A stretch of 51,013 nt of DNA, taken from JBCCCJ01 sp039029315. Lineage in GTDB: Bacteria; Bacteroidota; Bacteroidia; J057. Shown here one piece after another: positions 25,301-32,470 of the stretch. The notes under the pieces were generated by a model that saw nothing but the letters and a program-made list of their open reading frames with translations, searched no databases and was not told the origin of the DNA. The translations under genes were made by a program, and so were the position numbers. The stretch lies in assembly GCA_039029315.1 (NCBI GenBank), contig JBCCGK010000087.1, positions 1-51,013 of the forward strand. The letters are read 5' to 3'. Numbering within the stretch: the stretch's first letter is position 1; each line of letters starts with the position of its first letter.

Positions 25301-28300
25301 ATGTCTACCCTTCCATTAACCAATAGCCAACTACTTTTGTGGGCTGGCCAGGAGATGCTGCCAGATGTTCCCCTGTACAATATGGCCATGCGTTTTGATA
25401 TTCAGGGATCATTGGACCCCGACAGATTCCAAACGGCCTGGGAATTGACGGTTCGACAGACAGACGTATTGCGAAGCATCTTTGTCAAAGATGGGAATTT
25501 TCCATGCCAGCGAATCCTCCCTGAGATGCCTGCCGCGATGATCCGCATAGACTTTGAGGAAGAGGAAGATCCACGATCAGCAGCAGAACAGTGGATCAAG
25601 GATCGGGTTCAGCATCCACTAGACCTGGAACATTGTGCCTGGGAGGCCGCCCTTTTCCGCCTGAACGAGCAACAATGGATCTGGTACCTCAACCCACACC
25701 ATTTGATACTGGATATTGGGTCGATAGCACTGGTGTTTGAGCGATTGGCAGAGAATTATGAGGGGAAACATGCCCATGCAGCTGTCTCCTTTCCGCTCTT
25801 CCAAACCTATGTAGAGCAAGAGGTCTCCTCCAGAGGGCAGATTTCGGAACAATCCAGGGAGTTTTTGACCCAGACTTTAGGCCAATTGTCTGCTTCCCCT
25901 CCTGTCCTCTATGGACAAGAAAATCAGCATAAGGAGAGTGCTACTGTGAGACGCAAAATAGAGCTGGGAGAAAGAAGGAGCCATTCCCTGAAACATTTAG
26001 CCCAGATAACTCCTTTTCGTTCCTTTACACAAGATCTGTCAGTTTTCCAGATTCTGGCTACCGTATATGCCGCCTGGCTCCATCGGGTAAGTGGCCAACA
26101 ACGACTTTCCTTTGGAGTTCCTGTTCACAGCAGGCGAACCCAGAATGCCAGACAAACAGCTGGTATGCTGGTGGAGGTGCTTCCGTTGGTTCTGGAAGTT
26201 GGGGAGAAAGATAGTTTCCTGGATGTATTTCGAACAGTCCGCCAGGTCAGTGCTGATTTGTTTCGACATACACAAGCAGGTATGGTCAGCCCAGAGTTAG
26301 GGCGTAGTTTTCATGCTGTTCTCAACTTTATCTCAACGCGTTTCTCTCCCTTTGGAAATATTCCTGTTCATACCGAATGGCTACATCCCGGACATGCTGA
26401 TCCCGGTCATCATGTTCGTATGCATGTGTGTGATCTGAATAACAGTGGCTCCTTTCAACTACTCTTTGACCTGAATTGTGCCGTTTTTGATGCGGACATG
26501 CGTTCTGCGATTCCACAACATATTCTCGCGATCCTGGACGCTATGTTGGAGGACCCAACACAAGACATTCATACCCTTGATTTCTGTACTGAGGAAGAGA
26601 AACAGAAAATCCTCATAGATTTCAACCAAACCTACAAAGATTTTGCCGTCGCATCTGTATTAGACTTGTTTCAGAGACAATGTTCCTTGACCCCCAATCT
26701 GATCGCTGTCTCGGATCGAGAAACCGACTGGACGTATGAAGCCTTGAATGATGCTGCCAGTCGTCTGGCAGCTCGCCTAAGCCGGCTGGATGTTGGAGAT
26801 GGGAGTGTGGTAGGCTTGTATCAAAAGAGACATCCAAACTTTCTGATTTCGGTTCTTGCAGTCTGGAAAGTAGGAGGAGCCTATGTGCCTATCCCTGCTA
26901 ATCATCCTCCTGAACGCGTAATAACTGTTCTTAAGGATGCAGAGGTTGCTTGTGTGATTAGTCAGGAAGGACTCGTCGATCCTTTGAAAAATTTTGGAGA
27001 CATCATCCTCTGCATGGATTCGGAGTGGGAAGTCATCATGGAAGAAGAGCCCTATCATCCTTCAGAGCAGATTCCTGGAGATAGCCTGGCCTATGTGATG
27101 TATACCTCTGGCTCGACAGGTCAACCCAAAGGAGTGATGATTTCTCATCATAGCCTCACCAATTATGTCCAATGGGCTGCCGATACTTATACAGAACAAA
27201 CAGCACTGCGGTTTCCATTCTTCACGATGATCGGCTTTGACCTGACAGTCACCTCTCTCTTCGTTCCGCTCATCTCAGGCGGCTCAGTGGTGGTGTATGA
27301 AGAACCAGAACAAGGCCCGGATTTAAGCATTTTCAATGTCCTTCAAGACAATCAAGTCACGGCTATCAAACTCACCCCTTCCCATTTTGCTCTGGTCGAC
27401 AGGATGGATTGGCAGGACTCACGCTTGCAGTGCATGATTGTTGGCGGAGAGGATTTTCAGACACATTTGGCAGAAAGGATGCATGCTGCCTTCGAAGGGA
27501 AGTTGCGCATCTACAATGAGTATGGTCCCACCGAGGCGACTGTCGGATGCATAGTTCATCAATATGAGTCTGGCTCTCATACAGCTCGCTCTGTTCCGAT
27601 TGGTCGGCCCATCGCCAATCTTCAAGCCTATGTTCTGGACAATCATTTGAACCCTGTTCCCAAAGGCGTGGCGGGCAATCTGTACATCAGTGGAGTGGGA
27701 TTGGCGAAAGGATACCTGAATCACAAAGAGTTGACAGAGGAACAATTTGTGGATACTCCTTTTGCTCGCGGGAGTCGAATGTATCAAACGGGAGATATCG
27801 CACGTCTGTCAGCAGAAGGGGTGATGGAATATTTGGGGCGAAAAGATCAACAGCTCAAGTTTGGCGGGATTCGGATAGAATTGGGAGAAATTGAAGCCAT
27901 CTTGACCCAGCATCCCGCCATAGAATCTGTAGTTGTGGATGTTGCTCAACAGACTTCCCCCGCTTATGTTGAGACTGAACACGCTTGTACGCAATGCGGG
28001 TTGCCTTTCAATTATCCTGATGCGCATTTTGATGAACAAGGGGTGTGTCATTTATGCCATTCTTTCAATACCTATCAAGAGAAAGCTGCCCGGTATTTTC
28101 GGTCGGAAACAGAGTTGAAACACCTTCTCCAGCAGCAGAGAAAATCCGAAGCTGACTACGATTGCATCATGTTGCTCAGTGGGGGGAAGGACAGCAGCTA
28201 TGCCCTTGCGAGATTGGTGGAAATGGGTGCTCGGGTGTTGGCCTATACCCTTGACAATGGGTATATCTCCGAACAGGCCAAAACCAATGTCCGCCAGGTT

Positions 28301-29431
28301 GTCTCAGCACTCGGGGTTGACCATATATTTGGGAGCACATCTGCCATGAATGCCATTTTTGTAGATAGCTTGCAGCGATTCAGCAATGTCTGCAATGGCT
28401 GTTTCAAAACCCTCTATACCCTCAGTACAAGACTGGCCTTGGATAAAGGCATTCCGTGTATCGTTACTGGCTTGTCTCGTGGCCAATTCTTTGAGACCCG
28501 ATTGACAGAGGAATTGTTCCGGGGAGAAGAGGTAAATGTGTCTACCATCGATCAAACCATCTTGGATGCTCGTCGTGCTTATCATAGGGTAGAGGATGCT
28601 GTCTCCAAACACCTGGATGTTTCCATGTTTGACGACGATGCGGTATTTGAAAAGGTTCAATTCATAGATTTCTATCGCTACTGTGATGTCTCGTTAGAGG
28701 AGATGATGAGGTATCTTGATCAGCGTCTTCCCTGGCAGCGGCCGACCGATACAGGTCGCTCCACCAATTGTTTGATCAATCAGTTGGGGATCTATATCCA
28801 CAAGCGTGAACGGGGATATCACAACTATGCCTTTCCGTATAGTTGGGATGTGCGCATCGGACACAAGACACGAGAGGAAACCCTGGAAGAGATCAATGAA
28901 CAGATTGACGAAACGGAGGTGGAGCAAATCATGAAAGAAATCGGGTATACCCCTCGTTTTTCTGGACCAAGAGAAGCACAACTTACCGCTTGGTTTGTCG
29001 CGGCTTCCAATCCTGATTCTACAGTTTTGCGGGACTATTTGGCTGCGCATTTGCCTCCTTATATGATCCCGACTGTTTTTTCTCCTATATCAGCCATTCC
29101 GCTTACTCCTAATGGGAAAGTAGATCGCCAGAGCCTGAAATCTTCCATGCTTACTCCTCAGAGCACATCCTCTGAATATGTCGCTCCAGAAACTGAAATC
29201 GAAGAAATGCTGTTGCCCATTTGGGAAGAAGTCCTGCATCTGAATCAACTCAGCATTTTGGATGATTTTTTGGCATTGGGGGGAAATTCTCTGGCCGCAA
29301 TTCGGCTTATGGCCAGGGTGAATGAACTGTTTGGTCTGGAGCTTGCCCTGACGACGATTTTTGAGCGACCGACGGTACGTACATTTGGCGAATATGTGGA
29401 GGAGACGATTTTGAATCTGATGGAGTCTTGA
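25301..29431 (+). CDS. NRPS C-A-PCP with a PP-loop ATPase inserted in the adenylation domain
   Basis: The 1376-residue protein has a condensation domain (HHLILD at residues 133-138) and an adenylation domain with A3 YTSGSTGQPKG at 601 and A8 GGIRIEL at 855-861. The adenylation domain is then interrupted by about 340 residues and resumes with A9 LPPYMIP (1251-1257) and A10 LTPNGKVDRQ (1268-1277). A PCP follows (serine S1330). The insert starts with a zinc ribbon (C896-x2-C899, C916-x2-C919), has the PP-loop SGGKDS at 960-965, a CNGC pair (C1031, C1034), C1157, and a WDVRIGHKTREE tail like that of N-acetyl sugar amidotransferases (WbpG/WbuX/PseA type). Specificity positions read D-L-T-K-I-G-E-V-G, close to known asparagine pockets. 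It should extend the pyrrole starter with this residue and modify it. Confidence 0.93.
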   Translation: MSTLPLTNSQLLLWAGQEMLPDVPLYNMAMRFDIQGSLDPDRFQTAWELTVRQTDVLRSIFVKDGNFPCQRILPEMPAAMIRIDFEEEEDPRSAAEQWIKDRVQHPLDLEHCAWEAALFRLNEQQWIWYLNPHHLILDIGSIALVFERLAENYEGKHAHAAVSFPLFQTYVEQEVSSRGQISEQSREFLTQTLGQLSASPPVLYGQENQHKESATVRRKIELGERRSHSLKHLAQITPFRSFTQDLSVFQILATVYAAWLHRVSGQQRLSFGVPVHSRRTQNARQTAGMLVEVLPLVLEVGEKDSFLDVFRTVRQVSADLFRHTQAGMVSPELGRSFHAVLNFISTRFSPFGNIPVHTEWLHPGHADPGHHVRMHVCDLNNSGSFQLLFDLNCAVFDADMRSAIPQHILAILDAMLEDPTQDIHTLDFCTEEEKQKILIDFNQTYKDFAVASVLDLFQRQCSLTPNLIAVSDRETDWTYEALNDAASRLAARLSRLDVGDGSVVGLYQKRHPNFLISVLAVWKVGGAYVPIPANHPPERVITVLKDAEVACVISQEGLVDPLKNFGDIILCMDSEWEVIMEEEPYHPSEQIPGDSLAYVMYTSGSTGQPKGVMISHHSLTNYVQWAADTYTEQTALRFPFFTMIGFDLTVTSLFVPLISGGSVVVYEEPEQGPDLSIFNVLQDNQVTAIKLTPSHFALVDRMDWQDSRLQCMIVGGEDFQTHLAERMHAAFEGKLRIYNEYGPTEATVGCIVHQYESGSHTARSVPIGRPIANLQAYVLDNHLNPVPKGVAGNLYISGVGLAKGYLNHKELTEEQFVDTPFARGSRMYQTGDIARLSAEGVMEYLGRKDQQLKFGGIRIELGEIEAILTQHPAIESVVVDVAQQTSPAYVETEHACTQCGLPFNYPDAHFDEQGVCHLCHSFNTYQEKAARYFRSETELKHLLQQQRKSEADYDCIMLLSGGKDSSYALARLVEMGARVLAYTLDNGYISEQAKTNVRQVVSALGVDHIFGSTSAMNAIFVDSLQRFSNVCNGCFKTLYTLSTRLALDKGIPCIVTGLSRGQFFETRLTEELFRGEEVNVSTIDQTILDARRAYHRVEDAVSKHLDVSMFDDDAVFEKVQFIDFYRYCDVSLEEMMRYLDQRLPWQRPTDTGRSTNCLINQLGIYIHKRERGYHNYAFPYSWDVRIGHKTREETLEEINEQIDETEVEQIMKEIGYTPRFSGPREAQLTAWFVAASNPDSTVLRDYLAAHLPPYMIPTVFSPISAIPLTPNGKVDRQSLKSSMLTPQSTSSEYVAPETEIEEMLLPIWEEVLHLNQLSILDDFLALGGNSLAAIRLMARVNELFGLELALTTIFERPTVRTFGEYVEETILNLMES

Positions 29432-29497
29432 TGGATGTCTGCGTTTGAAGCCTCTTCTCAGGACCTTATCCCATTCTGCAAAGGGAGATAAAAAAAT

Positions 29498-29528
29498 GCC
29501 TTCCAACAGGTGCAGACTGTTGGAAGGC
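29498..29528 (-). terminator. Rho-independent terminator for the molybdenum hydroxylase operon
   Basis: GCCTTCCAACAG (29498-29509) and its perfect complement (29517-29528) form a 12-bp stem with a 7-base loop. On the minus strand it is followed by a run of T, which fits termination of the operon ending at 29552. It may also stop plus-strand NRPS transcription, though there is no T run on that side. Confidence 0.8.
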
Positions 29529-29551
29529 TGTAGAATCTTATCGTCAATTGA

Positions 29552-31750
29552 TTACGCTCTGGCCAACACTTCTTTTTTCTGGGAGAAGGGCTGATCGTAG
29601 AGGCGCTCACCAGTTGCTTTGTAAATCGCATTGGCGACTGCTGCGGCAATCGGTGGTAGAGAAGGCTCTCCTAATCCAGTAGGATTGATGCCATTGTCGA
29701 CAAAGAAGGTCTCGATTTCAGGCGGTGCTTCAGCATGACGAATCAATCGATAGCTATTGAAATTGTTTTGCTGAGGTTTGCCATTGGTGAAGGTCAGTCC
29801 ACTGTACATCGCATGTCCAATTCCATCCACTATTCCTCCTTCAATCTGATTGAGGGCACTTCCTGGATTGATCACGATACCACAATCCACTGCACACCAC
29901 ACTTTTTGTACCCGTGGCTTATTGTTCTCCACAACCATGTCGACAACCTGGGCAACATAAGAGTTATGGCAGTAGTAGGCAGAAACTCCTCGATGTACAC
30001 CTGGCATGTCCTTGCCCCAGCCTGATTTTTCTTTCACCAGCTTGAGAACACCTGCATAGCGTTCAGGATCATAATCATTCTTGGTTCCGACAGGATCTTT
30101 GATGGCGCGATCAAAGAGTGCCAAACGGAAGTCAATGGGGTCCTTGCCAGCAGCTTCTGCTACCTCATCCATGAAGGATTGCTCTGCACAAGCAATGAAA
30201 TTGGATCGTGGTGCCCGCCATGCACCAGTCGAGATATTGGAATCCAATCGATGATTCTCCGCCATAAAATTGTCTAGTGTTCCCGCAGGGAATCGATTGG
30301 CGAAGACTGGTCCTCCATGCGCGCCAGCACCCCGCACCTGCCATGCGATCAAATTGTTGTCCTCATCCAGTCCAGCCTTGTAGGTGACTTTATATGCGGG
30401 TCGATAGGTTCCTTGTGTCATGTCGTCTTCGCGGGTATAGACGAGTTTTATAGGCGCATTGGCTTTTTTGGAAATGGCAGCAGCTTCTACACCGAAGTGT
30501 CCATACAAGCGACGGCCAAACCCTCCTCCCATGCGCGTCATCATCACGGTTACTTTCTCCTCTGGCATACCCAGAACCGCAGCAACTGTTGTGCGCAAGG
30601 ATTCAGGTGTCTGAATCGGCCCTTCCAATTCGGCTTTGTCAGCTGTTACATGGGCGAAAAAATTCATCGGCTCCATGGTATTGTGAGGAAGGAAGGGCGC
30701 ACTGAATGTGCGTTCGATCACGCTGGCTGCCTTGGCAAATGCAGCATCAGGATCTCCATCTTTTCGACCTGCCTGTTTCGTTGCCTTGGATAGCAAATCA
30801 GTCAGAGCGGCTTCATGATCTGCGCTACTTTCGAGTTTGCTTGTGCTCTTCCATTCTACCTTAAGAGCTTTTTTGGCCTGCATCACTTCCCAGGTTGTAT
30901 TACCGAGAACAACGACAATGTCGTTGAAGGCATTGGTGTCAGACCACTGTTTTTCGATTCCTTCAGGAATGGTAGTGATAGAGAAGACATCCTTGATTCC
31001 AGGCATGGCTTTGGCTGCACTGCCATCAAAGGATTTGAGCGTCATGCCGAAAGCAGGGGGATGCTCTACCATTGCGATCAGCATGCCTTCTCGCTGGATA
31101 TCCATGCCAAAGAGTGGTTGGCCAGTTACGATCTTGGGCCCATCAACATTTTTCTGACTGGTGCCAATGATGGTGAAGTCCTTGGGATCTTTGAGCGCAA
31201 CCTCTTCAGGTACGCTCAAGGTCGCAGCGGCTGAGGCTACCTCTCCGTATCCGAGAGATTTTCCACTGCTGTGCGTGATGGTTCCGGCACTCGTGCTTAG
31301 TTCCGTGACAGGCACCTGTAATTGTGCTGCGGCAGCTTCCAGCAACATGGCCCTGGCAGTGGCACCCGCCATGCGGAGGCCCTCCCAGCCTTGTCGGATA
31401 GATTGGCTACCTCCAGCGATCTGCCGATTGTATTTGCCGGTATCCAGATCTGCCTGTTCTACGATGACATCTTTCCAGTCTACATCCAACTCTTCGGCCA
31501 CGATCATGGGCATAGCCGTTTTGACATTTTGTCCGATTTCAGGATTGGGAGACATAATGGTCACCATGCCATTGTCGCCTATTTTCAGGAAGGCATTGAT
31601 ATCAAACCATTCCTTGGGCATTTCTTTGATCTGTGCTGGAGTCGGTTTGCAGGAAGCCATCCAGCTGAATCCAAGAACCATTCCCCCTCCGGCCAGTGTG
31701 GAGGCCTTGAGGAAAGATCTTCTGTTATATGTTGTTTTAATGAGAGTCAT
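29552..31750 (-). CDS. Molybdopterin-binding hydroxylase large subunit (isoquinoline 1-oxidoreductase beta type)
   Basis: The 732-residue protein starts with a twin-arginine signal (NRRSFLKAST) and has xanthine dehydrogenase-family molybdopterin-binding segments. These include GGFGRRLYGHF, the DCGIVINPG region and the GLGEPSLPPIAAAVANA motif with the catalytic glutamate. The two-subunit, FAD-free organisation with the neighbouring 2Fe-2S protein is that of the IorAB group, which hydroxylates N-heterocycles or aldehydes in the periplasm and passes electrons to a cytochrome. The substrate is not predictable. The small subunit lies 35 bases upstream. Confidence 0.93.
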   Translation of the reverse strand: MTLIKTTYNRRSFLKASTLAGGGMVLGFSWMASCKPTPAQIKEMPKEWFDINAFLKIGDNGMVTIMSPNPEIGQNVKTAMPMIVAEELDVDWKDVIVEQADLDTGKYNRQIAGGSQSIRQGWEGLRMAGATARAMLLEAAAAQLQVPVTELSTSAGTITHSSGKSLGYGEVASAAATLSVPEEVALKDPKDFTIIGTSQKNVDGPKIVTGQPLFGMDIQREGMLIAMVEHPPAFGMTLKSFDGSAAKAMPGIKDVFSITTIPEGIEKQWSDTNAFNDIVVVLGNTTWEVMQAKKALKVEWKSTSKLESSADHEAALTDLLSKATKQAGRKDGDPDAAFAKAASVIERTFSAPFLPHNTMEPMNFFAHVTADKAELEGPIQTPESLRTTVAAVLGMPEEKVTVMMTRMGGGFGRRLYGHFGVEAAAISKKANAPIKLVYTREDDMTQGTYRPAYKVTYKAGLDEDNNLIAWQVRGAGAHGGPVFANRFPAGTLDNFMAENHRLDSNISTGAWRAPRSNFIACAEQSFMDEVAEAAGKDPIDFRLALFDRAIKDPVGTKNDYDPERYAGVLKLVKEKSGWGKDMPGVHRGVSAYYCHNSYVAQVVDMVVENNKPRVQKVWCAVDCGIVINPGSALNQIEGGIVDGIGHAMYSGLTFTNGKPQQNNFNSYRLIRHAEAPPEIETFFVDNGINPTGLGEPSLPPIAAAVANAIYKATGERLYDQPFSQKKEVLARA

Positions 31751-31785
31751 GAGGAATTAAATTGTTAGCTGTTACACGATGGGTA

Positions 31786-32244
31786 TCAGGATTTTTCTGC
31801 TGCAGTTTTGATGGCAGCTTTGATTCGGATATAGGTGCCACAGCGACAGATATTTCCATTCATCGCCGACTCGATATCTTTGTCTGTAGGATTGGGCTTC
31901 TCCTTGAGCAAGGCTGCCGCACTCATGATCTGCCCAGCCTGACAATATCCACACTGGGGAACATCGTGTTCGATCCAGGCTTTCTGTACAGGGTGATCAC
32001 CGTTTTCGGACAGTCCTTCGATCGTTGTAATTTTTTTATCCTTGGCAGAAGAAACAGGGGTCACACAAGACCGTGTAGCTTTTCCGTCTACATGTATGGT
32101 ACATGCCCCGCACTGGGCAATGCCACAGCCAAATTTGGTTCCGACCAAATTGACATGATCGCGTATTACCCACAACAGAGGGGTGTCATCAGCGACATCC
32201 ACCTGATGGGATTTTCCGTTGATACTCAGATTATATACAGCCAT
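31786..32244 (-). CDS. (2Fe-2S)-binding subunit of the molybdenum hydroxylase (IorA type)
   Basis: The 152-residue protein has the two expected [2Fe-2S] clusters: a plant-ferredoxin type (GCGIAQCGACTIHVDGKATRSC) and an alpha-helical type (CGYCQAGQIM and CRCGTY). It transfers electrons from the molybdenum site of the large subunit. It has no signal of its own and would be exported with the Tat-signalled partner. It is the promoter-proximal gene of the pair. Confidence 0.95.
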   Translation of the reverse strand: MAVYNLSINGKSHQVDVADDTPLLWVIRDHVNLVGTKFGCGIAQCGACTIHVDGKATRSCVTPVSSAKDKKITTIEGLSENGDHPVQKAWIEHDVPQCGYCQAGQIMSAAALLKEKPNPTDKDIESAMNGNICRCGTYIRIKAAIKTAAEKS

Positions 32245-32470
32245 AGTAAGAGGAGTTAGAAAATAGTACTGAGTGGAGAGTACTGAGTTCAGAAGTGTTA
32301 GTATAAGTAAATAGGAGGATTGCTAGTGTTTCTGATTGTGGGAATACTTACATTCCTAAAAATGTTCTTTTTTACAGAGTAACACAAATTAAATTACAAC
32401 TTTGCAACTCCCAAATGGATCATTTTGGCCTGATTCCTCGATTTTCCACCAAATTCCCTAACTTGCTCAC

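Noticed and set aside
25301..29431. Oroidin-like pyrrole-imidazole alkaloid as the product
   Set aside because: The pyrrole starter and nitrogen-rich tailoring are suggestive, but nothing in the sequence shows an aminoimidazole-forming step.
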